From Micrococcus cohnii (GTDB lineage: Bacteria; Actinomycetota; Actinomycetes; Actinomycetales; Micrococcaceae): DNA of 64,000 nucleotides. The stretch spans positions 1,054,001 to 1,118,000 of the forward strand of contig NZ_JACHNA010000001.1 in NCBI RefSeq assembly GCF_014205175.1, given 5' to 3'. A program made the position numbers and the translations under genes. Shown piece by piece: positions 8,917 through 16,215 of the stretch. The notes below the pieces were generated by a model that searched no databases, had not been told where the DNA came from, and saw only the letters and a program-made list of their open reading frames with translations. The stretch's first letter is position 1. Each line of letters opens with the position of its first letter.

Positions 8917-9620
8917 CAGCGCGAGCCGGCCTCGTCCCCCGCACGGGAGCGACCGTCCTGCGCGGGCTCGTCACCGGAGCGCCGGTCGCCGTCCTTCTTC
9001 TCGTCCTTGTGGTCCTTCGTCTCCGCGGCTCGGTCCTGCGCGCCAGAGCCCTCGACGTCCTTCAGCTGCGGCCCCTCGATGCGACCGGCCGGCAGCGCCT
9101 CGCCTTCGAGCTCCTCCATGCCGACGGGTCGGTCCAGCGGTGCCGGCGGCGCGACGAACATCGCCGAGCCCTCCTGCTCGGAGGCCGCCTCCACCTGGCC
9201 CGTTACGCGCTGGTCGGCGACGTCGACCGACGCCGTGCCGGAGGCCCTGACCAGGCCGAGCGCCTCGGCCCGCACGGCGAGATTCTGCGGTGACTCGAGG
9301 TAGCTGACGCGCTGTCCCAGCAGCTCATTGGCCTCGGTGACTTCCGTCTGCTTCTCCTTCAGCTCCAGCAGCTCGAACTGGCGATTCGAGACGGTGATGT
9401 TGACCACAAGCACGAGGAGGAGCGAGAAGAGCAGGATGCCCAGGCAGAGGACCGTCATGCCCCGCCCGGTGCTGGGCAGGGGGGCGGGGACCACGGCGAG
9501 CGGGGTGCGCGGGCGGGCCGCCTCGAGGGGTCGCCCGGACTCGTCGTGGACGCCGTTCTGCTCATCGACGTCCCTCGCGTTCGCCGTTGCGGCCATGCGG
9601 TGTTCCTCCACAGCACTCAT
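8916..9620 (-). CDS. ftsL: FtsL-like bitopic divisome protein with long charged C-terminal tail
   Basis: The position between rsmH and ftsI and the topology identify an FtsL-type septal scaffold protein. The 234-residue product has a basic cytoplasmic N-terminus, one hydrophobic helix at about 55-76, a leucine/glutamate-rich coiled-coil stretch at about 78-110 and the segment QNLAVRAEALGLV (112-124) seen in FtsL/DivIC-like proteins. About 110 further residues follow, rich in E, D, K, R, S and G, with no recognisable fold, roughly doubling the usual length. ATG at 9620 overlaps the rsmH stop (ATGA). Sequence similarity within this family is low, so position carries much of the call. Confidence 0.82.
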   Translation of the reverse strand: MSAVEEHRMAATANARDVDEQNGVHDESGRPLEAARPRTPLAVVPAPLPSTGRGMTVLCLGILLFSLLLVLVVNITVSNRQFELLELKEKQTEVTEANELLGQRVSYLESPQNLAVRAEALGLVRASGTASVDVADQRVTGQVEAASEQEGSAMFVAPPAPLDRPVGMEELEGEALPAGRIEGPQLKDVEGSGAQDRAAETKDHKDEKKDGDRRSGDEPAQDGRSRAGDEAGSR

Positions 9621-10621
9621 GCCTTGCTCCTTGACGCCCTGATCTTTTCAGCTGCACGCACCTTCACCGAGGAGGCGCGAGGGTTTTCAGCAATTTCTCG
9701 GGAATTCGCCTTCTCAGTGCCCCGCGTGAGCATCGCCACCACCGGCTCGTGCTCCTCGAGCACGACCGGGAAATTCGGCGGCGCAGTGGAGGTCGCCCAC
9801 TCGTTCAGGTGGCGCTTGACGATCCGGTCCTCAAGCGAGTGATAGCTCATCACCACGACACGCCCGCCGATCTGCAGCCGGTCGAGCACGGCCGGCACCG
9901 CGGCCTCGAGCACGTCCAGCTCCTCGTTCACGGCGATGCGCAGGGCTTGGAAAGTGCGTTTGGCCGGATGCCCGCCTTTCGCCCCCGCCGCGACGGGCAC
10001 GGCCGACCGGATCACCTCGACCAGCGCGCCCGTGGTCGTCAGCGGCCGCTCGTCTCGAGACCGGACGATGGCACGAGCGATCGGGGCGGCGAACTTCTCC
10101 TCACCGTACTGCCGGATGATGCGCCGCAGCTGCGCCTCGTCGGCCTCGGCGACCAGATCGGCGGCCGTGCGGGCGGCATCGGTGTCCATCCGCATGTCCA
10201 GCGGCGCGTCGTAGGAATAGGCGAAGCCGCGCTCGCGCGCGTCGAGCTGGTACGAGGAGACACCGAGGTCGTAGAGGGCGGCGTCCATGCGGTCGACGCC
10301 GGCCGCTGCGAGAGCCTCGGGAACCTCCTCGTAGGTGCCGTGGTGGGCCACGAGCCGCTCGGCGAGGGGACCCAGACGCTCCGCGGCCATGGCCAGTGCG
10401 TTCGGGTCACGGTCGATGCCCACGACCACGAGGTCCTCGTGACGCCGCAACAGCTGCTCGGTGTGTCCGCCCATGCCGAGAGTGCCGTCGACGGCGATCG
10501 GGGTGCGCCCCGCAGCCCGCGCCGCATCAAAGGCGGGCTCCAGGAGTTCAATAACGCGCTCAAGCATGACGGGCACATGCCGGTCCCGCGGGGACAGGCC
10601 CGTCGTCGGGGTGGCGTCCAT
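9617..10621 (-). CDS. rsmH: 16S rRNA (cytosine1402-N4)-methyltransferase RsmH
   Basis: RsmH methylates N4 of C1402 in the ribosomal P site using SAM. The 334-residue product has the opening segment DRHVPVMLERV, the SAM-binding motif VDGTLGMGGHTE, then DRDPNALA, LYDLGVSSYQLD and the family segment AKRTFQALRIAVNEEL. I chose ATG at 10621 because AGAAGGAGG lies about 8 nt upstream; an in-frame ATG at 10705 would add 28 residues of low quality. Its stop overlaps ftsL. A gap of 190 nt separates it from mraZ, in which I see no gene. Confidence 0.95.
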   Translation of the reverse strand: MDATPTTGLSPRDRHVPVMLERVIELLEPAFDAARAAGRTPIAVDGTLGMGGHTEQLLRRHEDLVVVGIDRDPNALAMAAERLGPLAERLVAHHGTYEEVPEALAAAGVDRMDAALYDLGVSSYQLDARERGFAYSYDAPLDMRMDTDAARTAADLVAEADEAQLRRIIRQYGEEKFAAPIARAIVRSRDERPLTTTGALVEVIRSAVPVAAGAKGGHPAKRTFQALRIAVNEELDVLEAAVPAVLDRLQIGGRVVVMSYHSLEDRIVKRHLNEWATSTAPPNFPVVLEEHEPVVAMLTRGTEKANSREIAENPRASSVKVRAAEKIRASRSKA

Positions 10622-10811
10622 GCGGGCCCTCCTTCTGCTGTTCCGGCGCGGTTCCGGGCCTCCGGCGCACCATGCACGCGGAGCGGCCCGAACGGTGATC
10701 CCCATCCGTCCGCGATGCCCGCCTGGCCCGGGGGAAGTCGGGTCAGGTGAGCGACGCGTCGGCTGGAGGTCACGGTCAAGGTCGATGCTCGAGAGCCTGC
10801 ACCCGGAGGTC

Positions 10812-11243
10812 TCAGACGATTCCGGGCACCACTTCTTCGTCGGTGTCGGAGAACGAGCTCTCCTGCTCCTCGAGATAGGAGTTCCACGACGCCAGATCCC
10901 AGATCTCGGCCCGGGTGCCGGCGCCGATCACCGCGACCTCCCGCTCGAGCCCGGCGTACTGCCGCAGCGGAGCGGGGATCGTGACCCTCCCCTGCTTGTC
11001 GGGAGTCTCGTCTGAGGCCCCCGAGAGGAACACGCGGATGTAGTCCCGCGCCTGCTTCGAGGACAGGGGCGCCGACCTCATCTGCTCGTGGACCCTCTCG
11101 AACTCCCGAGCACTGAAGACGTAGACGCATCGCTCCTGACCGCGGGTCAGAACCAGCCCGTCGGCGAACTCCTCACGGAACTTCGCCGGCAGGATCAGAC
11201 GGAACTTCTCGTCCAGACGCGGGGTGTACGTGCCCAGGAACAC
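10812..11243 (-). CDS. mraZ: Transcriptional regulator MraZ
   Basis: MraZ is a DNA-binding repressor of the mra operon with two SpoVT/AbrB half-domains. The 143-residue product starts at GTG 11243 ([18 protein letters not shown]). The first domain motif [16 protein letters not shown] is near residue 10-25, and the second, [18 protein letters not shown], is near 82-99. The GTG was preferred over an ATG at 11288 because homologues begin exactly at [13 protein letters not shown] and a GGAGG lies upstream. The usual DEKGR is DEKFR here. A 10-bp-phased box array overlaps the promoter just upstream, which fits autoregulation. Confidence 0.94.
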   Translation of the reverse strand: MFLGTYTPRLDEKFRLILPAKFREEFADGLVLTRGQERCVYVFSAREFERVHEQMRSAPLSSKQARDYIRVFLSGASDETPDKQGRVTIPAPLRQYAGLEREVAVIGAGTRAEIWDLASWNSYLEEQESSFSDTDEEVVPGIV

Positions 11244-11291
11244 TGGCCACCCCCTGCCTCCGGTCGAGAGGCGCCGCCGGCGCGACACCCA

Positions 11292-11331
11292 TACCCTCTA
11301 CTGTGCTCCACTTTACCCCACCATTCACCAC
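11292..11331 (-). promoter_or_regulatory. MraZ box array: four 10-bp direct repeats
   Basis: On the minus strand four consecutive decamers read GTGGTGAATG, GTGGGGTAAA, GTGGAGCACA and GTAGAGGGTA. The GTGG/GTAG core recurs every 10 bp, one helical turn. MraZ proteins are known to bind TGGG- or GTGG-type direct repeats with 10-bp spacing upstream of mraZ. The match in location, core and phasing makes an autoregulatory operator likely. Confidence 0.72.
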
Positions 11332-11338
11332 CGCCCAA
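11310..11338 (-). promoter_or_regulatory. Candidate promoter of the mra operon
   Basis: Read on the minus strand, TTGGGC (11338-11333) and TAAAGT (11315-11310) are separated by exactly 17 bp. This is a plausible sigma-70 -35/-10 pair about 67 nt before the mraZ GTG. It is overlapped by the MraZ-box array, so occupancy by MraZ would block RNA polymerase. Confidence 0.6.
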
Positions 11339-11567
11339 GGGTCCCCCGCGCCGACGGCCGCCCACGACCCCGCAGATCGGCATGAGAATGCGGACACGGG
11401 CCCGGGGAGGAATGTGGAGGGGGCAGCGTCGATGCTCACCCGCACTGGACGGTGCCACCACGCCGACGTGCGCCCGGACAGCAGGCAACCCCACTTGCCG
11501 AGCGAAATCCGCCCCACCACGGCACGCCTCTCGGGCAGGGTGGAGCGATGTGGGGGGGGCAGCTCAG
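11339..11567. other. Intergenic stretch without a recognisable gene
   Basis: Between the mra promoter and the DUF3040 terminator I see no reading frame with family features, no tRNA fold and no clear regulatory repeat apart from a run of nine G at 11551-11559. It probably holds only upstream promoter context. Confidence 0.5.
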
Positions 11568-11613
11568 GCACAAACAAAGGCCCCGCCCGATCCACCTGGA
11601 TCAGGACGGGGCC
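11568..11613 (-). terminator. Rho-independent terminator after the DUF3040 gene
   Basis: An almost perfect inverted repeat (11579-11593 against 11598-11613, loop of four bases) is followed on the minus strand by TTTGTTTG. It lies 28 nt beyond the stop of the DUF3040 gene, between it and the mra operon. Confidence 0.8.
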
Positions 11614-11640
11614 AGCAGAGACGGGAGCAGGCTGCGACGG

Positions 11641-12018
11641 TCAGCGTCCGCCGCGACGGCGCTCCCAGTCCTGTTCGAGTCGAGCCATGAGACCGGAGCC
11701 CGTGCGGCGGGCACCGGCGCCGTGTGGACGCCCCTCAGCGCGACCGGACGCACGAGAACGCGAGGAGCGAGCCGTCGCGACGAACAGCCCCGCCCCCATC
11801 AACGCGACGCCGAGGACCCCCACGACGATGCTCTGCAGACTCACACCGACCAGCACCGCGGCCAGGCCAGCGACGACCAGCAGCGAGCCGAACACCACCC
11901 GGCGCACATTGACCCGAGGCCGCGCATCGGACATCCGCGTGACGAGACGGGGATCCTGCTGACTCAGCTGCTGCTCGAGATCCTCGAGCACGCGCCGCTC
12001 GCGCTCCGACAGTGCCAT
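11641..12018 (-). CDS. DUF3040 small membrane protein
   Basis: The 125-residue product begins with MALSERERRVLEDLEQQL, the hallmark of actinobacterial DUF3040 proteins. It continues with a basic stretch, two adjacent hydrophobic helices at about 41-60 and 63-82, and an arginine-rich C-terminal tail. I chose ATG 12018 for the conserved start and the purine-rich GGGAAGG upstream; an ATG at 12060 is also in frame. The function is unknown in the family, which commonly sits beside mraZ and dinB. It has its own terminator, so it is separate from the mra operon. Confidence 0.85.
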   Translation of the reverse strand: MALSERERRVLEDLEQQLSQQDPRLVTRMSDARPRVNVRRVVFGSLLVVAGLAAVLVGVSLQSIVVGVLGVALMGAGLFVATARSSRSRASGRAEGRPHGAGARRTGSGLMARLEQDWERRRGGR

Positions 12019-12080
12019 CGCTGACCGCCCTTCCCGTGGCATCACAGGCGGCGCAGACATGACCGCCCAGGTCCAGAATT

Positions 12081-13328
12081 CTAAGACCGCTCCCCCTCAT
12101 CTGCCACCGATGGGTCCAACAATGTCGCCGGGCCCAGTGCGGCGGAGGGGAAACGTCGGCGCACATCGTCCAGGGCCTGCTCCGCCCGGCCCCACCTGCG
12201 CGGATCGACGTCGCTGCCGCCGTCGGCATCCGGGCCCGCGGCGAACAGTGCCGGCTGCGCCTGACCGTGGCCCACCGACCCCAGCCGCTCGGCGCGCAGC
12301 CCCAGCAGCCGCACCGGATGGCGCCGCTCAGACAGCAGCGCACGCACCGCACGTCGGGCAGGCTCATACAGCACCGCCGCCAGGTTCGTTGGCTCCGTCA
12401 GCCGGGCCGTGCGCGAGCGGACCGCCCCCTGCTGATCCTTCACCCGCACGGTGACGGCCGACGCCATCGTCCCGGCCGCCCGCAGCCGCGAGGCCACTGC
12501 GTGCGCCAGGCGCAGCACATGCCCATCGATCTCGGCCGGGTCCTCAGGGTCATGGTCGAACGTCTTGTCCTGACCCACACTGCGCGCCGGCTCACGCGGC
12601 CCGACCGGCCGCGGGTCTCGCCCCGCCGCCAATTCGGTCAACCGTGCCCCGTGCTCACCGAAACGGGCCCGCAGCCACGCCGGATCGCACGCGGCAAGGT
12701 CGCCGATCGTCTCGACGCCCCGACGCGTGAGCCGGTCGGCCAGCACCGGACCCACGCCCCACAGCCGGCCCACCGGCAACGGATGCAGGAACTCCACCAG
12801 CCGCTCCCCGGGCACGACCAGCATCCCGTCCGGCTTCGCCGCCTCCGAGGCCATCTTCGCCGCGAACTTCACCGGTGCACCGCCGACGGAACAGGCAAGC
12901 CCCGTCTCGGCACGCACCCGCTCACGGATCCGACCCGCGATCGCCTCCGGTGGTCCCAGACGCCGACGAGCACCGGAGACGTCCAAGAACGCCTCGTCGA
13001 TGCTCAGCTGCTCCAGCACCGGGGTGACCTCACCCAGCACCTGCATCACCTGCCGAGAGACAGCCAGGTACTTCTCCCGATGCGGAGCAAGCAGACGCAA
13101 CTGCGGACACAGGCGACGGGCATGACCGACCGGCATCGCCGAGCGCACCCCGAACCGACGCGCCTCATAAGAGGCCGAGAGCACGACCGCGCGCAGCCCC
13201 TCACCGGCCACCGCCGTCGGCATCCCGGACAGCTCCGGCCTCTCGCGCAGCTCCACAGACAGGAAGAACGCATCCATGTCCACGTGCAGAATCGACGCCT
13301 CACGGGGCGGGGCTAGGGTGGAGCGCAT
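12081..13328 (-). CDS. dinB: DNA polymerase IV (DinB, Y family)
   Basis: DinB is an error-prone translesion polymerase. The 415-residue product carries the Y-family palm motifs LHVDMDAFFLSVE near the N-terminus and SIDEAFLD (the catalytic acidic pair) at about 109-116. It also has YEARRFGVRSAMP, the fingers/thumb segment LWGVGPVLADRL and a C-terminal little-finger domain. The start ATG (13328-13326) overlaps by two bases the divergent idsA ATG; a further in-frame ATG at 13352 cannot be excluded and would overlap more. No LexA-type box was recognised upstream. Confidence 0.93.
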   Translation of the reverse strand: MRSTLAPPREASILHVDMDAFFLSVELRERPELSGMPTAVAGEGLRAVVLSASYEARRFGVRSAMPVGHARRLCPQLRLLAPHREKYLAVSRQVMQVLGEVTPVLEQLSIDEAFLDVSGARRRLGPPEAIAGRIRERVRAETGLACSVGGAPVKFAAKMASEAAKPDGMLVVPGERLVEFLHPLPVGRLWGVGPVLADRLTRRGVETIGDLAACDPAWLRARFGEHGARLTELAAGRDPRPVGPREPARSVGQDKTFDHDPEDPAEIDGHVLRLAHAVASRLRAAGTMASAVTVRVKDQQGAVRSRTARLTEPTNLAAVLYEPARRAVRALLSERRHPVRLLGLRAERLGSVGHGQAQPALFAAGPDADGGSDVDPRRWGRAEQALDDVRRRFPSAALGPATLLDPSVADEGERS

Positions 13329-14448
13329 GGTCCCCCATGATGCCTCCCGCACCCCCGGTCCCGCCGCCGTGGGCCTCGATCAGGCGCGCACCCTCGTCGA
13401 GGCGCGGCTCGCCCGCATCCTTGACCACCATCGTGAGCACGCCGCCCGCATCCACCCGGACGCGGCCCCCGTCGTCGACGTGCTCTCCCGGCTCAGCGGC
13501 GGCGGCAAGCGAATGCGCGCCCTGCTCGCCTGGATCGGCTGGCGCGCTGCCGGAGGCGCCGCCAACGCCGAGCGCATCCTCACCGCCGGCGCCGCCGTCG
13601 AGCTGTTCCAGACCGCGGCCCTCGTGCACGACGACATCCTCGACCGCTCCGACACCCGGCGCGGCATGGCCAGCGTGCACCGATCCTTCGAGGCCAGCCA
13701 CCGCCACCACGGTTGGCGGCACGACCCCGAGCACTACGGCGTCTCCGCCGCCATCCTCGCCGGCGACGTCTGCCTGGCCCTCGCCGACACCACGTTCCTG
13801 GAAGCCATTCTCGGCTCGGCCAGGCCCGACCGGGCCCTGGCCGAGATGCAGACCATGCGTTTCGAGGTGATGGTCGGCCAGTACCTCGACGTCCTGGCGG
13901 AGATGGTGCCACCGGCCGCCGACACCGCTGCAGCAGGCGCCCGCGCCGAAACCGTCGTCGAGTACAAGTCCGCCCGCTACTCCGCCGTACACCCGCTCGC
14001 GCTCGGCGCGCTGCTGGCCGGCGGCGACGACGCGCTCGTCGCGGCGTTCGAACGCGTCACCCTGCCCTTCGGCATTGCCTACCAGTACCAGGACGACCTG
14101 CTCGGCGTGTTCGGCGACCCCGACCTCACCGGCAAGCCCGCCGGCGACGACCTGCGCGAGGGCAAACGCACCACCCTCATCGCCCACGCCGTCGCACTCC
14201 TGGACCCGTCCACCGCCGCAGAGCTGGACGCCGACCTCGGTCGTCCCGACTTGACCGACGAGCGCATCCACCACTGGCTCCGCCGACTCACCGACTGCGG
14301 TGCCCGGCAGCGCGTCGAGGACGACATCCGCACCCGCCTCGAGGAGTCCACCGCCGCACGCGCCGGACTCGTCGAGGCCGGCGCCGCCGAGGACGCCGTC
14401 GCCGATCTCACGGCACTCATGGATTCACTGGTCCACCGCAACGCCTGA
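13327..14448 (+). CDS. idsA: Polyprenyl (geranylgeranyl-type) diphosphate synthase
   Basis: This trans-isoprenyl diphosphate synthase condenses IPP with allylic diphosphates, for quinone, carotenoid or polyprenol supply. The 373-residue product has the first aspartate-rich motif DDILD about residue 102, GGGKRMR before it, and the second motif QDDLLGVFGD about 259, the form usual in actinobacterial GGPP synthases. ATG 13327 is preceded by TAGGGT ending 7 nt upstream, so the mRNA is probably leaderless; GGTGGAG could also serve as a weak ribosome site. The neighbours (Rv2175c-like, PknL, AroG) match the mycobacterial idsA2 region, hence the symbol; chain length cannot be read from sequence alone. 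Confidence 0.88.
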   Translation: MVPHDASRTPGPAAVGLDQARTLVEARLARILDHHREHAARIHPDAAPVVDVLSRLSGGGKRMRALLAWIGWRAAGGAANAERILTAGAAVELFQTAALVHDDILDRSDTRRGMASVHRSFEASHRHHGWRHDPEHYGVSAAILAGDVCLALADTTFLEAILGSARPDRALAEMQTMRFEVMVGQYLDVLAEMVPPAADTAAAGARAETVVEYKSARYSAVHPLALGALLAGGDDALVAAFERVTLPFGIAYQYQDDLLGVFGDPDLTGKPAGDDLREGKRTTLIAHAVALLDPSTAAELDADLGRPDLTDERIHHWLRRLTDCGARQRVEDDIRTRLEESTAARAGLVEAGAAEDAVADLTALMDSLVHRNA

Positions 14449-14453
14449 CCCAC

Positions 14454-14514
14454 GCGCCTGCGTCGCCCTCACCAGGCGAGCGCCTGCGTCACCCTCACCA
14501 GGCGAGCGCCTGCG
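14454..14514. repeat. 26-bp tandem duplication spanning the 3' end of the Rv2175c-like gene
   Basis: Two 26-bp units (14454-14479 and 14480-14505) differ at one base and are followed by nine bases of a third copy. The second unit contains the stop codon at 14495-14497 and the last codons of the neighbouring gene; the first unit is a non-coding copy just after it. It looks like replication slippage. Confidence 0.85.
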
Positions 14515-14878
14515 CTCGACGCCTCACCTCGGTCTTGCGACCGTCCCGGAGGGCGTCGACGGGTCGACCCGGCAGGGACTCGTCCGGGCGGAACAACCAG
14601 CCCAGCGCCTCCTCATCGCTGTATCCCGCGTCCGAGAGCAGCGTCAGGGTCCCGCGCAGCGCAGGCAGCACACGCCCCCCGTCGAGGAACAGTTCCGGGA
14701 CGCTGCGCATCGGCGGGTGGCCGCGGCGCACCGCGATCACAGCGCCGTCCTTGATGAGGTTGTGCACGCGCGTCACGCGCACATCGAGCCGTTCAGCGAC
14801 CTCGGGCAACGCAAGCCAGTCGCCGACCAAGGCGTCGATCTCGGGGCTGATCTCCGGGGATTCGGTGTCGTCGTTCAC
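14495..14878 (-). CDS. Rv2175c-family winged-helix DNA-binding protein
   Basis: The product (127 residues from GTG 14878) matches the Rv2175c family: an N-terminal helix-turn-helix region with WLALPEVAERLDVRVTRVHNLIKDG at about 20-45 and a conserved C-terminal half ending GWLFRPDESLPGRPVDALRDGR. In mycobacteria this protein is a PknL substrate whose phosphorylation abolishes DNA binding; the same neighbour relation with a PknL-like kinase holds here. The GTG was chosen because TAGAGT lies 7 nt before it, a leaderless arrangement. An upstream ATG at 14983 would add low-quality sequence. Its stop lies inside a tandem duplication. Confidence 0.83.
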   Translation of the reverse strand: MNDDTESPEISPEIDALVGDWLALPEVAERLDVRVTRVHNLIKDGAVIAVRRGHPPMRSVPELFLDGGRVLPALRGTLTLLSDAGYSDEEALGWLFRPDESLPGRPVDALRDGRKTEVRRRAQALAW

Positions 14879-14974
14879 CCAGCCCACTCTAGGCGTCACC
14901 ACCGAGGCACACCCAGCGCCCACACCCATGCCCTCCTCACGCAGCCCTCGACCTCGACCCAGGGTGTAATCGGG

Positions 14975-15005
14975 TTGTGACATCTCGAAATCATTTCGTT
15001 ACAGT
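14975..15005 (+). promoter_or_regulatory. Candidate promoter with internal dyad upstream of the LysM gene
   Basis: TGTGAC (14976-14981) and TACAGT (15000-15005) are 18 bp apart. Between them lies a perfect dyad, CGAAAT-C-ATTTCG (14986-14998), in AT-rich sequence that stands out from its GC-rich surroundings. Transcription from here would give an untranslated leader of about 130 nt before the LysM gene. Confidence 0.5.
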
Positions 15006-15144
15006 TTCTCTCGGTTCTCGTCGGCTCTGATCGCGCCGTGATGGGGGCGCTGGCGTCCCCGGCTGAGATCCTGGACTCGGTGAGCTCCCGCGGTCGCTCC
15101 GCACGCTGTCTGTCCCGCATCATCGAACCCCTCGAAGGACTGTC

Positions 15145-16158
15145 ATGCACGTCGCCCCCCAGCCCTCCCGTCAGCGTCGCGGCCTCCGCGCCGCCGCCAC
15201 CGGCTCCCTGTTGCCCCTCGTCGCTCTGGGTGGTGCCGCCCCGGCCATGGCCCAGCCGGACACACAGTCTTCCGCCCAGCCCGCCCCCGAGCAGACGACT
15301 CCGCGCCCCGCCACCGAGGCGCAGACCGACACCAGCACCCCCTCCCCGGGCCCGGCCACCGCCGGTCAGCAACGCACGGCCGAGCGCGTCTACACCGTGC
15401 GGGCCGGTGACTCCCCGTGGCTGATCTCCCAGCGCTATGACGTGCCTCTCGAGCGCCTGCTCGAGCTCAACGACCTGACCATGGACTCGATCATCCACGT
15501 TGGCCAGCGCATGGTCCTCGACGACGGCGCGTCCGCCGCCGAGCAGCCGGCCACCCCGCAGCGCCAGGCCGACGTCGAGCAGCCGGCCGCGCAGGATCAG
15601 ACCGCCCCCGCCGCGGTGGAGCGCACCGCGGACGCCGCCCCGACCGCCGACGCCACCGTCCAGCAGAGCCGCGAAGAGGTGGGCAACACCTTCCTCGGGC
15701 ATGTCTATCCCGATCACGTGGTCACGTCCGCGAACGAGAACCTGGCCCGCCTGCGCTCCGCCCCGGTGCCGACCCCCGGCGAGGCCCAGCAGCTGATCCG
15801 GCAGGAGGCCCAGCGCATGGGCGTCGACCCGGCCCTGGCGCTCGGCCACGCCTACACCGAGTCGAACTTCCGCCACGACTCCGTCTCCCCCGCGAACTCG
15901 GTCGGCCTGATGCAGGTCATGCCCTACTCCGGGGAGTTCGCCTCTCAGGTGGTCGGCCGCGAGCTGAACCTGCTCGACCCGCGGGACAACGTGATCGCCG
16001 GCCTGGTGATCATCCGCCACAACCAGGCGCTCGCCGCGAACCAGGATGAAGCGATCGGCGCCTACTACCAGGGCCTCGGAGGCATCCAGCGAGAGGGCTT
16101 CGAGCCGTTCACCCACACGTACATCGCACGAGTCAAGGCCGCCGCCGCGATGTTCTGA
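15145..16158 (+). CDS. Secreted LysM-domain lytic transglycosylase (SLT family)
   Basis: This is an exported cell-wall hydrolase of 337 residues. A signal peptide with a twin-arginine-like basic start (QRRGLRAAA) and likely cleavage after A36 (APAMA) leads into a Pro/Ala/Thr-rich linker. One LysM domain follows at about 82-126 (VYTVRAGDSPWLISQRYDV...HVGQRMVL), a second linker, then an SLT domain at about 212-335 with the probable catalytic E239 (YTESNF) and GLMQVMP at 254-260. ATG 15145 has GAAGGA 5 nt upstream. It would bind and cleave peptidoglycan glycan strands. Its place directly before a PASTA kinase suggests shared wall-remodelling control, by inference. Confidence 0.88.
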   Translation: MHVAPQPSRQRRGLRAAATGSLLPLVALGGAAPAMAQPDTQSSAQPAPEQTTPRPATEAQTDTSTPSPGPATAGQQRTAERVYTVRAGDSPWLISQRYDVPLERLLELNDLTMDSIIHVGQRMVLDDGASAAEQPATPQRQADVEQPAAQDQTAPAAVERTADAAPTADATVQQSREEVGNTFLGHVYPDHVVTSANENLARLRSAPVPTPGEAQQLIRQEAQRMGVDPALALGHAYTESNFRHDSVSPANSVGLMQVMPYSGEFASQVVGRELNLLDPRDNVIAGLVIIRHNQALAANQDEAIGAYYQGLGGIQREGFEPFTHTYIARVKAAAAMF

Positions 16159-16215
16159 CCGGGGCGCGGCGCAGGACGCCCCGCCGTCCCGCGCCGCGTG
16201 CCCTACCCTGTCTGC

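Noticed and set aside
10622-10705. 28-codon upstream extension of rsmH
   Set aside because: The downstream ATG 10621 has a strong AGAAGGAGG site and the family's normal start; the extension is Arg/Pro-rich noise.
14984-15144. c-di-AMP (ydaO-type) riboswitch before the wall-hydrolase gene
   Set aside because: The conserved GGGGGAACC- and GGGGUGAAUC-type segments of that riboswitch are not visible; only a generic hairpin is seen.
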